From NCBI GenBank assembly GCA_021793055.1, contig JAJYTL010000138.1, positions 1 through 8,188 of the forward strand: 8,188 nucleotides of DNA, read 5' to 3'. This stretch comes from Pseudomonadota bacterium (GTDB lineage Bacteria > Pseudomonadota > Alphaproteobacteria > Ferrovibrionales > Ferrovibrionaceae). Position 1 is the stretch's first letter; the number at the start of each line of letters is the position of its first letter. Shown here one piece after another: positions 1 through 6,552 of the stretch. The translations under genes were made by a program, and so were the position numbers. The notes below the pieces were generated by a model. The model ran no database searches and was not told the origin of the DNA. It saw nothing but the letters and a program-made list of their open reading frames with translations.

Positions 1-7
1 CACTCAT
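1..7 (-). CDS. 5' end of an unidentified minus-strand gene (partial)
   Basis: Only the first two codons (Met-Ser) and one further base lie in the window, so nothing can be said about the product. The case for a gene start is the ATG read on the minus strand at 7-5, preceded by GGGAGG (minus strand, about 15-20) at a spacing of seven bases, which is a strong Shine-Dalgarno arrangement. It would run in the same direction as the oxidoreductase at 282-1277, with about 275 bases between them. That gap is long enough for its own promoter, and the AT-rich stretch at about 61-165 lies where one would be expected. The start could be coincidental, because the reading frame cannot be followed. Confidence 0.4.
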
Positions 8-66
8 CGAAGCACCTCCCGGTGCCTCCAATGAATCAAGCCGGCAGCCCGCCCGCAAGAAATTTA

Positions 67-83
67 ATAGGTCCTGAGCCTAT
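67..83. promoter_or_regulatory. short palindrome, possible operator
   Basis: Arms ATAGG (67-71) and CCTAT (79-83) are perfect inverted repeats around a seven-base centre. The site lies about 60 bases upstream of the minus-strand start at position 7. It sits beside AT-rich hexamers that could serve as a minus-strand -10 element (GATATA read on the minus strand at 86-81). Five-base arms occur often by chance, so this is only a candidate. Confidence 0.2.
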
Positions 84-235
84 ATCATCGTCGCCATATT
101 ACTGCTTAATTATCAGTCACTTTTGACCTTCCCATTGAAAACGGCGTCGACTGGAAAATAATGCTGTCGCGCTGCGCGGAATCATGTGGGCCGGAAGCGG
201 TTTCGGAGCCCCGCACCCAGGATTTGGCAGGAAGC

Positions 236-281
236 GCGGAGGCCCCCTCCGCCGAGATCCGGAACCGAAATTGGAATCCGG
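236..281 (-). terminator. tandem hairpins after the oxidoreductase, possible terminator
   Basis: Read on the minus strand, two inverted repeats follow the oxidoreductase stop codon directly. The first is imperfect, with CCGGA (259-263) pairing TCCGG (277-281) and a CC/GG pair inside. The second is perfect, with GCGGAGG (236-242) pairing CCTCCGC (246-252) around a three-base loop. There is no uridine tract after either one, so this is not a canonical intrinsic terminator. A Rho-assisted stop or a 3'-end stabiliser is equally possible. Confidence 0.3.
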
Positions 282-1277
282 CTAACCGCCCACCTTCTCG
301 ACCTGACCGCTCGCCGCGGATTTGAATACCGCTTCCAGCGCCGCGATGTTCCAAATCATTTCCTCTTGCGACATGGGGTAGAGGCTCTCGCCCGCGATCG
401 CGTCGGCGAACGATTCGATATTGGCCCGGACTGCGGAAATCGCCGGAAACTCCACCTGCTCTCGCCGGTCGCCCTTATGGCAGATCGTGACTGCCGCGCC
501 GCTCGGCGCGTCCGGGTGGCTGATATCGCGAACGTCGGCCCAAGCCTGGCTGCCGTAAAGGGCAAAGCGGCCGTCGTAAGGGGTGGCGAGAATGGCGCCA
601 ATCAAGGCTTGGGCGCCGCTCCGGAACATCGCCAGGACGCCGAGGGTATCGCCATTCGTCAGCCCGCTGGCCAAGGTCCCAACGTTCGCCATGAGGCGGT
701 CCACCGGACCAAGAAAGCTGATCGCGAGATCGAGCATATGGATTCCGGTCGCGGTCATCGGACCGGCCGGCGCCTCGGCCGCCGAATACCGCCAGTTCCC
801 CGATCCTAGATCGAGAAACTTGTCCTGGTTGAAGGTGGCCTCGATTTGCAGCAGCGCGCCAAGTTCCCCGGCAGCGACGCGCCGACGCAATTCCATGATC
901 GCCGGATCGAAGCGCCGCTCGTGACCGACGCCGAGCATGACGCCGCTCGCGTTGCAGGCTTCGATCGCTGCCTCGGCATCGCGCCGCGTCAAAGCCAGCG
1001 GCTTTTCGCAAAACACGTGCTTCCGAGCTGCGGCGGCGCCAAGGATCTGTTCGAGATGGGTGGAGTGGGGGGTGCAAAGCACAACCGCGTCGATCGTCGG
1101 ATCGGCCAACAGGGCAGCGTAGTCGCTACAAACATCGACGCCTTGCGCGGCAGCGAAGTCGGCCCCGACCCGGCTTCGGGTCATCGCCCGGACAACCCGC
1201 ACCTTCGCGCTGTCCTGCATCATCCGGACTATCGTTTGGCCCCACCACCCGAGCCCGACCACCGCTGCCTTGAGCAT
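282..1277 (-). CDS. Gfo/Idh/MocA family NAD(P)-dependent oxidoreductase
   Basis: This is a 331-residue cytoplasmic dehydrogenase, the usual length for the family, whose members oxidise or reduce sugars, inositols and related polyols. The N-terminal Rossmann fold carries GLGWWG (8-13). The family's EKP motif is at 91-93, with Lys92 as the expected catalytic lysine. The C-terminal domain has GIHMLD (178-183), giving the conserved His180 and Asp183. An in-frame ATG lies farther upstream, but the ATG at 1277 is chosen because GGGGGAA sits four bases before it, the Rossmann strand begins immediately, and the upstream 73 codons look non-coding. The gene is divergent from the transporter operon. A minus-strand promoter candidate lies about 130 bases upstream. 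The substrate cannot be assigned. A role in the same pathway as the transporter is inference from position only. Confidence 0.93.
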   Translation of the reverse strand: MLKAAVVGLGWWGQTIVRMMQDSAKVRVVRAMTRSRVGADFAAAQGVDVCSDYAALLADPTIDAVVLCTPHSTHLEQILGAAAARKHVFCEKPLALTRRDAEAAIEACNASGVMLGVGHERRFDPAIMELRRRVAAGELGALLQIEATFNQDKFLDLGSGNWRYSAAEAPAGPMTATGIHMLDLAISFLGPVDRLMANVGTLASGLTNGDTLGVLAMFRSGAQALIGAILATPYDGRFALYGSQAWADVRDISHPDAPSGAAVTICHKGDRREQVEFPAISAVRANIESFADAIAGESLYPMSQEEMIWNIAALEAVFKSAASGQVEKVGG

Positions 1278-1407
1278 TCTGTTCCCCCAGAACGACCGCG
1301 CGAAACACCGCGACCCGAACGGGCCGTCGGCCCGCGTTTTGCCGCGCCGTCCCTGGCTGCCGCCGGCCAGGAACGAGGTCAGCCACGACGTCCGCGAACG
1401 CGCCATT

Positions 1408-1435
1408 TTTATCATTTGATCATCTTGATCGTCAA
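1408..1435 (-). promoter_or_regulatory. promoter candidate for the oxidoreductase, overlapped by a palindrome
   Basis: On the minus strand TTGACG (1435-1430) is followed, after 16 bases, by GATAAA (1413-1408). These match the sigma-70 consensus at five and four of six positions. Transcription would start near 1400 and give a leader of about 120 bases before the ATG at 1277. A 20-base imperfect palindrome (1416-1435, arms TTGA..AT and AT..TCAA, 14 of 20 positions symmetric) covers the -35 element and spacer, the usual place for a repressor operator. This is a short AT-rich island in otherwise GC-rich DNA. No experiment supports it. Confidence 0.4.
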
Positions 1436-1576
1436 TTGGCGGCGCGGGAGGCCGTGGAAGCGCCGCGGAGAAATTCCTTCCGCAACGCAACAACATGGCG
1501 GAAGCCGGTCATCTCCCGCGCGCCGCTGCGGTAAAAGCTCGCGCAGGCATCGCCTTGCCGCACTTTTCCCTAGACG

Positions 1577-1592
1577 GTGGCGTAGACGCCAC
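1577..1592. promoter_or_regulatory. perfect 16-bp palindrome, possible operator
   Basis: GTGGCGT (1577-1583) and ACGCCAC (1586-1592) are perfect seven-base inverted repeats around the dinucleotide AG. In addition, TAGACG occurs twice, at 1571-1576 and 1583-1588, exactly 12 bases apart. The site lies in the divergent region about 215 bases before the binding-protein start, a plausible place for a regulator of the transporter operon. I could not find a convincing -35/-10 pair next to it. The regulator family is unknown. Confidence 0.35.
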
Positions 1593-1748
1593 GCATAGTT
1601 AGCAAATGATCAGGCAGGAGCCGTTCGGCTTTTCCGGGTCAGTTCTGAGAGGTACAGATCGGTGATCGGCGGAAGCAACGTCGGCCCGATCCTCGAGCTT
1701 AACTCCAGCGTCAGATAAGGCGTTCCGGAGCGATGGGAAGAAACGGAT

Positions 1749-1788
1749 CCAAGGAAGCCAACCCGTCGGCAGGACGGGCGTTCCTTGG
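1749..1788 (+). promoter_or_regulatory. two-tier stem-loop in the leader of the transporter operon
   Basis: The outer stem pairs CCAAGGAA (1749-1756) with TTCCTTGG (1781-1788). The inner stem pairs CCCGTC (1762-1767) with GACGGG (1773-1778) around a five-base loop. All 14 pairs are Watson-Crick, separated by an internal loop of five and two bases. It ends nine bases before the GGGAGGGAG ribosome binding site (1798-1806) of the binding-protein gene. There is no T tract after it, so it is not an intrinsic terminator. It could be an mRNA-stabilising or translation-modulating leader structure, or a DNA-level inverted repeat. The function is unknown. Confidence 0.5.
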
Positions 1789-1808
1789 CCACCTTATGGG
1801 AGGGAGCC

Positions 1809-3056
1809 ATGGCAAGGGCCATCAATCGTCGCACAATCTTGAAAGGCACGGCTGCGGGCGCGGCCCTGGCCAGTCTACCTTGGGGCCGCGCGGCGCTGGC
1901 GGAGTCGAAGCCGGTCAAGGTCGGCTTGCTGACCGTTCTGACGGGACCGCTCGCTCAGGGCGGCATCCAGATGAAGGAAGGCGTCGTCGCCTTCATGAAG
2001 GACAAGAATTACACCTTGGCGGGCCGCAAGGTGGACTTGATCATCGGCGACACCGGCGGTAATCCGGCGGGCGCCAAGGCGAAGACACAGGAACTGGTCG
2101 AACGCGATCACGTCGACTTCATTATCGGCCCCTTGGCCGCTTTCGAGATGATCGCGATCAGCGACTACGTCGCGCGGCACAAGGTGCCGCTTCTCTGCCT
2201 CGCCGGCGCCGATAACATGACCCAGCGGACGCCCAACCCCTATTTCATCCGTGCCTCGGCCACGGCGTCGCAGTGCGGTTTCCCGCTCGCCGACTATGTG
2301 CGCAAGGAAATGAAGCTGAGCCGCATGGATACGATCGTCGAAGACTTCGCCTTCGGCTACGAGCAGGAGGGCGGATTCCAGCTCGTCTTCACGGCCGAGG
2401 GCGGCACGATCGCCAAGCGCCTGTGGACGCCGATCCAGACGCCGGACTACACGCCCTATCTCGCCCAGATCAGCGACGTGGACGGCGTGTGGCAAGGCTT
2501 TGCCGGGTCCAATCCGATCAACTTCATGAAGCAATATGCGGCGTTCGGCTTGAAGAAGAAATACCCCGTGGTTGGCGGCTGGACGGCGTTCGACGACGCG
2601 CTGCTGCCAAGCTTCGGCAACGATGCGGTCGGCGCCGTCTCGGGGGCGTTTTATTCGGTATCGTACGATTCGCCGAGCAACAATCATTTCGTCGAGCTCT
2701 TGCTGCGCGAAACCCACAAGACCCCCGGCGGCTATGCGGCGGGTTGCTACATCAACGGCATGTGCGTCGAGGCGGCTCTGGAAAAACTGGACGGCAACAC
2801 CAGCAGCCCCGAGAAGACGATCGCTGCGCTCCGGTCTCTCTCGTTCAAGGATTCGCCGCGCGGCCCGTTCCACTTCGATCATTTCGGCAACGTGGTCGGA
2901 AACGTCTTTATCCGTCGGCTGGAGCGCAAGAACGGCAAGCTGGTCAACACGATTGTCAAGACCTATCCGAACGTGAGCCAGTTCTGGACCTATAACGAGA
3001 AGGCCTATCTGGCGACGCCGCTGTTCTCGCGCAACAAGGTGCCGGCGAAGATCTAG
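1809..3056 (+). CDS. HAAT-family ABC transporter substrate-binding protein (LivK-like)
   Basis: This periplasmic protein captures the substrate for the importer encoded by the next four genes. It has 415 residues, within the usual range for the branched-chain-amino-acid-type binding family (type I periplasmic binding fold). The N-terminus has a twin-arginine signal, NRRTILKG (6-13), an alanine-rich hydrophobic stretch and an ALA|E cleavage site near residue 31. The mature start VKVGLLTVLTGPLAQGG (from about 36) is the typical first strand and ligand-site loop of the family. The ATG at 1809 is chosen over a TTG at 1785 because GGGAGGGAG (1798-1806) precedes it, and because the TTG lies inside the leader hairpin and would push the twin-arginine motif inward. 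Family members bind leucine-type amino acids, amides, urea or aromatic acids. The neighbouring amidohydrolase favours a non-amino-acid ligand, which is inference. Confidence 0.93.
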   Translation: MARAINRRTILKGTAAGAALASLPWGRAALAESKPVKVGLLTVLTGPLAQGGIQMKEGVVAFMKDKNYTLAGRKVDLIIGDTGGNPAGAKAKTQELVERDHVDFIIGPLAAFEMIAISDYVARHKVPLLCLAGADNMTQRTPNPYFIRASATASQCGFPLADYVRKEMKLSRMDTIVEDFAFGYEQEGGFQLVFTAEGGTIAKRLWTPIQTPDYTPYLAQISDVDGVWQGFAGSNPINFMKQYAAFGLKKKYPVVGGWTAFDDALLPSFGNDAVGAVSGAFYSVSYDSPSNNHFVELLLRETHKTPGGYAAGCYINGMCVEAALEKLDGNTSSPEKTIAALRSLSFKDSPRGPFHFDHFGNVVGNVFIRRLERKNGKLVNTIVKTYPNVSQFWTYNEKAYLATPLFSRNKVPAKI

Positions 3057-3105
3057 GGCCGGAAGCCACGGGTGCAGACTCGAAACGAGCGGGAAGGCGC
3101 CGGAC

Positions 3106-3966
3106 ATGAATCTGTGGGTGATCCTGGCGATCAATAGCGTCGCGCTGGGAGGCTTGCTGTTTCTCCTATCCGCCGGCTTCTCGCTCATTTTCGGGTTGAT
3201 GCGGATTCCGAACTTGGCGCATGGCTCGTTTTTCATGCTCGGCGCCTACCTTGGCGTCACGTTCCTCCGCATCGGCACGAACTTTTGGCTCGCGGCAATT
3301 CTCAGCGGCTTGGGGATCGCGCTGCTCGGGGGAATCATCGAACGTCTTTTCTTGCGCCGCCTCCAAGGCCAGGAGTTGGCCCAGGTTCTGGTCACGCTCG
3401 GTCTTTCCTTCATGTTCGCCGACATCTCGCTGATGATCTGGGGGGGCGATCCCATTCCCTTGAGTGCGCCCTCGGCCCTCCAAGGCGCGATGCAGGTCGG
3501 CAGCATCGTCTTTCCGAGCTACCGGCTCGCCATCGTTCTGGTCGCGGCGGTGATTGCCGCCGTGCTCTGGATCATGATCGATCGCACCCGCCTCGGCGCC
3601 ATGATCCGCGCCGGGGTCGACGACGCCCAGATGGCGCGTGTCGTCGGCATTCGGGTGTCGCGGCTGTCGTCGCTGATCTTCTGCCTCGGCGCCGGCCTCG
3701 CCGGCTTTGGCGGCGTGATGGGCGGGCCGATCTTTTCCGCCTATCCGGGCCTCGACGGTGACATGCTGCCGCTCGCCTTGATCGTGGTCATTCTCGGCGG
3801 CACCGGCAGCCTAGTCGGCACGCTGGTCGGAAGCTTCGTGGTCGCCTTCCTCTATAATTACGGCCAGGCATTGTTCCCGGAATTGGCCTACGTCATCCTC
3901 TTTCTGCCCATGCTGGTCGTTCTGCTGATACGGCCACAGGGCCTTTTCGGCAGGCTGCCAACGTGA
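3106..3966 (+). CDS. livH: HAAT ABC transporter permease, LivH-like
   Basis: This inner-membrane permease of 286 residues is one half of the translocation channel and partners the LivM-like protein. It has about eight hydrophobic segments. The N-terminal GFSLIFGLMRIPNLAHG (24-40) is characteristic of LivH. The cytoplasmic coupling loop RAGVDDAQMARVVGI (168-182) contacts the ATPases. A GGTGSLVG turn lies at 231-238, and the C-terminus ends in RPQGLFG (276-282), also a LivH hallmark. GGGAAGG (3091-3097) lies eight bases before the ATG. The 49-base gap after the binding-protein gene contains only a four-pair hairpin (3079-3089), which could lower expression relative to the binding protein but is weak. 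The stop overlaps the next start as GTGA. The symbol denotes family role; leucine transport is not implied. Confidence 0.93.
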   Translation: MNLWVILAINSVALGGLLFLLSAGFSLIFGLMRIPNLAHGSFFMLGAYLGVTFLRIGTNFWLAAILSGLGIALLGGIIERLFLRRLQGQELAQVLVTLGLSFMFADISLMIWGGDPIPLSAPSALQGAMQVGSIVFPSYRLAIVLVAAVIAAVLWIMIDRTRLGAMIRAGVDDAQMARVVGIRVSRLSSLIFCLGAGLAGFGGVMGGPIFSAYPGLDGDMLPLALIVVILGGTGSLVGTLVGSFVVAFLYNYGQALFPELAYVILFLPMLVVLLIRPQGLFGRLPT

Positions 3967-4994
3967 GTCTCCGCCATGCCTTGTCGACGCCGGATGCCGA
4001 GAAGGCGTCTCTGTCGACCAGATTGCTCGCCTTGGGCATTGTTCTTGCGCTGCTCGTGACGGTGCCGATCTGGGTCCCGAACTCGTATTACGTCAATATC
4101 TGCAGCCAGATCCTGATCTGGGCAGTGTTCGCGCTCGGCCTCAATATCCTGGTCGGCTATGCGGGGCTGGTTTCGCTTGGACAATCTGGCCTTTTCGGCA
4201 TCGCCTGCTATACCGCCGCCTATCTTGTCTCGATCGGCACGCCGCACTTCGAGGCCGGACTGGCGGCGATCGGGCTGGCCATCGTCACCTCGGCCGTATT
4301 CGCCGTGCTTTCGCTGCGGACGACCGGCATCAGCTTTCTGATGATCACGCTCGCGCTCGGCGAGATCCTGTGGGGCATCGCCTACCGCTGGGTCAGCGTG
4401 ACCGGCGGCGACAACGGCATCAGCGTGAACACGCGACCGACGCCATTTGGCATATCCCTCGCAAGCCCAAGCGCCTTCTACTATTCGACCTTGATCATCT
4501 TCCTCGTCGTCGTCGCCGCGATGTATGTCTTCGTCGAATCGCCGTTCGGGATCAGCCTGCGTGGCACACGCGACCAAGCGCGGCGCATGACCACGCTCGG
4601 CTACAATGTCTGGCTGATCCGCTTTCTTGCCTTCATGTTCTCGGGCCTGATTGCCGGCGTCGCCGGGCTGCAGTTCTTCTATTACGAGAAATTCGTCAGC
4701 CCTTACGTGCTCTCGCTCAGCACGTCGGCGACGGTCCTTTTGATGGTGATTTCCGGCGGCGTCGCCACGCTTCTCGGGCCGATCGTCGGCGCGGCCCTGG
4801 TCATCGTTATGCAATACGTGGTGAGCGCCTATATCCAGCAATGGAACCTGGTCCTTGGCGCCATCTTCGTCGCCATCATCCTGTTCATGCCGGAAGGATT
4901 GGTGCCGGGCTCGTTGCGCCTGTGGCGGGCGCTCAGGCGTCGCCGCGGGTCCGCGCCGGCCGTGGTCACCGTGCCGGTGGAGCCCGAGTCATGA
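3963..4994 (+). CDS. livM: HAAT ABC transporter permease, LivM-like
   Basis: This 343-residue inner-membrane protein is the second permease of the importer. After a polar N-terminus of about 20 residues come multiple membrane spans. LivM hallmarks are GYAGLVSLGQSGLFGI (65-80), GGDNGI (148-153), the coupling loop RGTRDQARRMTTLGYNV (200-216) and MPEGL (309-313). The tail (about 321-343) is arginine-rich, then proline/valine-rich, and presumably cytoplasmic. The start is a GTG that overlaps the LivH stop (GTGA, 3963-3966). The Shine-Dalgarno match is weak, so translation probably depends on coupling to livH. The stop overlaps the next start as ATGA (4991-4994). The polar N-terminal extension is common in this family. 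No key motif is missing. Confidence 0.92.
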   Translation: MSLRHALSTPDAEKASLSTRLLALGIVLALLVTVPIWVPNSYYVNICSQILIWAVFALGLNILVGYAGLVSLGQSGLFGIACYTAAYLVSIGTPHFEAGLAAIGLAIVTSAVFAVLSLRTTGISFLMITLALGEILWGIAYRWVSVTGGDNGISVNTRPTPFGISLASPSAFYYSTLIIFLVVVAAMYVFVESPFGISLRGTRDQARRMTTLGYNVWLIRFLAFMFSGLIAGVAGLQFFYYEKFVSPYVLSLSTSATVLLMVISGGVATLLGPIVGAALVIVMQYVVSAYIQQWNLVLGAIFVAIILFMPEGLVPGSLRLWRALRRRRGSAPAVVTVPVEPES

Positions 4995-5731
4995 GCGCGG
5001 CGCTCGCGATCCATGGCCTTACGAAGTCCTTCGGCGGCCTTCGTGTCACGCGCGGCGTCAATCTTGCGGTCGAGCCCGGCGAGAGACGCCTCATCATCGG
5101 GCCGAACGGCGCCGGCAAAACGACGCTTTTCAACCTGATTACCGGCGACCTGCGGACCGACAGCGGCCGCATCGAGTTTTTCGGGCGCAATATCACTCGC
5201 GCGCCGAATCGGCACCGCGCGCATCTCGGCATGGCGCGTACGTTTCAGATCATCACGCTGTTTCCGCGCGAGACCCTTCTTCGCAATGTCATGTTGTCGT
5301 TGCTCGGACTGTCCAAGCTGCGCTGGAATCCCTTCATCCGTTTCGATCGCCTTACGGTCCTGGCGGAGCCGGCGCGCGACGCGCTCGCGCGCGTCGGTCT
5401 CGATCACCTCGCGCATCGGCCGCTATCCGAGACCTCCTACGGCGAGCGGCGGCGGATCGAGATCGCGATGGCGCTGGCGCAGAACCCGCGTGTTCTTTTG
5501 CTCGACGAGCCGCTCGCGGGTCTTTCGGCGGACGAGCGTCGGGACGTCCACCGGCTGATCGTAAGCATTCCGCGCGACGTTACCATTCTCATGATCGAGC
5601 ATGACATGGACGTCGCCCTGGAAATCGCCGACCGCATCACACTTCTGCACTTCGGCGAAGTGGTGGTCGAGGGAACGCGGGCCGAAGTGGTGCAGGATCC
5701 GCGTACGAGGGAGGTCTACCTTGGCGAGTGA
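4991..5731 (+). CDS. livG: HAAT ABC transporter ATP-binding protein, LivG-like
   Basis: This cytoplasmic ATPase of 246 residues powers the importer as a heterodimer with the LivF-like protein. In order it has Walker A GPNGAGKTT (37-45), the Q-loop in RTFQ (83-86), the signature region LSETSYGERR (145-154), Walker B VLLLDE (168-173), D-loop AGLS (176-179) and H-loop His204 in MIEHD. The signature is SYGE rather than LSGGQ; SYG variants are usual in LivG. The LivG-type insert between the Q-loop and signature is present (about 100-125). The ATG at 4991 overlaps the livM stop, with GGTGGAG (4976-4982) eight bases upstream. The end overlaps livF by 11 bases. The assignment to LivG rather than LivF rests on the insert, motif style and gene order. 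Confidence 0.93.
   Translation: MSAALAIHGLTKSFGGLRVTRGVNLAVEPGERRLIIGPNGAGKTTLFNLITGDLRTDSGRIEFFGRNITRAPNRHRAHLGMARTFQIITLFPRETLLRNVMLSLLGLSKLRWNPFIRFDRLTVLAEPARDALARVGLDHLAHRPLSETSYGERRRIEIAMALAQNPRVLLLDEPLAGLSADERRDVHRLIVSIPRDVTILMIEHDMDVALEIADRITLLHFGEVVVEGTRAEVVQDPRTREVYLGE
5707..5714 (+). promoter_or_regulatory. ribosome binding site that fixes a TTG start for livF
   Basis: GAGGGAGG lies inside the last codons of livG, six bases before a TTG at 5721. There is no ATG near the point where homology begins, and the frame upstream of 5721 is only the out-of-frame reading of livG. This strong site therefore argues that livF starts with TTG. Confidence 0.7.
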
Positions 5732-6440
5732 CGCCCTGTCGCTCGAAGGCATCGATGCCTATTACGGCGACAGCCACGTGCTGCAGGGCGTGTCCTTTCG
5801 CCTCGGCGAGGGGCATCTCCTGGGCCTGCTCGGCCGCAATGGCGCTGGCAAGACCACCAGCATGAGCGTCATCGTCGGGCTGCTGCCGCCGCGACGCGGC
5901 CGGGTTTCCGTATTCGGCAAGCCGCTCCAGGGCCTGCCGCCGGAAATGATCGCCGCGACCGGGATCGCCCTCGTGCCGCAGGGCCGCCGCGTCTTCCGGA
6001 ATCTCACCGTTCGCGAGAACCTGATCGTCGCCGCCCGCCCGGCGCCTAAAGGCGCGCCGACAAGCTGGTCGGTCGAGGCCGTGTTCCAGGCCTTCCCGCG
6101 TCTCGGCGAGCGCCATAAGCAGTCCGCCGGCGTGTTGTCGGGCGGCGAGCAGCAAATGCTCGCGATCGGCCGGGCACTGATGTCGAACCCCAAGGTTCTT
6201 CTGATGGACGAACCGTCGGAGGGTTTGGCGCCGCAGATCGTGGCTGAGGTCATGCGCACCATCCGCCGGCTCAAGGAGCAAGGGCTCTCGATCGTCCTGG
6301 TAGAACAGAATGCGAATCTTGTCGTCGACCTCGCCGACGACGTCGTCATTCTCAACAGCGGCCGCGTCGCCGTGGACAAGACGGCGGCCGCCCTCAAGAG
6401 CGAAGGGATCGACCTTCACCAACATCTCGGCGTGTTCTAG
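5721..6440 (+). CDS. livF: HAAT ABC transporter ATP-binding protein, LivF-like
   Basis: This is the second cytoplasmic ATPase of the importer, 239 residues long, the usual LivF size. Motifs in order are Walker A GRNGAGKTT (38-46), the Q-loop in VPQGRRVF (85-92), signature LSGGEQQ (139-145), Walker B VLLMDE (159-164) and VEQN (194-197). In VEQN a glutamine (196) takes the place of the H-loop histidine. VEQN is the normal LivF sequence, so this is not a defect. The TTG start at 5721 overlaps livG by 11 bases and has an excellent ribosome binding site. Conserved sequence (ALSLEGIDAYYG) begins at residue 5, confirming the start. A GC-rich inverted repeat abuts the stop codon. Together with LivG it completes a full importer. 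Confidence 0.92.
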   Translation: MASDALSLEGIDAYYGDSHVLQGVSFRLGEGHLLGLLGRNGAGKTTSMSVIVGLLPPRRGRVSVFGKPLQGLPPEMIAATGIALVPQGRRVFRNLTVRENLIVAARPAPKGAPTSWSVEAVFQAFPRLGERHKQSAGVLSGGEQQMLAIGRALMSNPKVLLMDEPSEGLAPQIVAEVMRTIRRLKEQGLSIVLVEQNANLVVDLADDVVILNSGRVAVDKTAAALKSEGIDLHQHLGVF

Positions 6441-6466
6441 CTCGGCGCCGACCGTGCCCGCCGAGC
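6440..6466 (+). repeat. inverted repeat at the livF stop codon
   Basis: GCTCGGC (6440-6446) and GCCGAGC (6460-6466) are perfect seven-base arms around a 13-base loop, starting on the last base of the livF stop. No T tract follows, so it is unlikely to stop transcription fully. It could partly reduce readthrough or protect the 3' end of the transporter mRNA, leaving the amidohydrolase gene in the same unit at a lower level. Confidence 0.35.
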
Positions 6467-6552
6467 GGCGGGGCGGTCGAGAGCGCGAGACAAGCCGGCT
6501 CTGACCAATGTCTGCCCAGGATTACCGTCAAACTCAAGAGGAGAAAGAGCAG

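Larger units (their letters stand above)
8..281. other. gene-free interval with AT-rich core
   Basis: No convincing coding region is seen here. The part at about 61-165 is distinctly AT-richer than the rest of the window, as expected of a promoter region. It contains a small palindrome at 67-83, and the part next to the oxidoreductase stop contains two hairpins (236-281). The open frame that crosses the right side of this interval on the plus strand is antisense to the oxidoreductase and has no family-like features. Confidence 0.6.

Noticed and set aside
186..809. 207-codon open frame on the plus strand
   Set aside because: It is antisense to the clear oxidoreductase gene, Arg/Pro-rich as expected of a shadow frame in GC-rich DNA, and has no recognisable motif.
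1278..1496. N-terminal extension of the oxidoreductase to an ATG at 1496 or 1406
   Set aside because: The Rossmann fold starts right at the 1277 ATG, which has a good ribosome binding site. The extension covers the promoter candidate and has no family similarity that I can see.
1545..1558. Sigma-54-like AGGCATC...TTGC element before the transporter operon
   Set aside because: The spacing between the GG and GC dinucleotides is one base short of the nearly invariant distance, and the match is otherwise partial.
1785..1808. Upstream TTG start for the binding protein
   Set aside because: The TTG lies inside the leader hairpin, lacks a ribosome binding site, and would move the twin-arginine motif away from the N-terminus.
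1875..3236. 453-codon open frame on the minus strand
   Set aside because: It lies opposite the binding-protein gene and runs into livH. It is long only because stops are rare in GC-rich shadow frames, and its composition is not protein-like.
3888..4841. 317-codon open frame on the minus strand
   Set aside because: It is the complement of livM, very rich in Asp, Arg, Glu and His, with no domain. It is the typical antisense image of a membrane-protein gene.
6299..6310. Apparent loss of the H-loop histidine in LivF
   Set aside because: VEQN with Gln is the normal LivF sequence, as in the E. coli protein, so it is not a degenerate ATPase.
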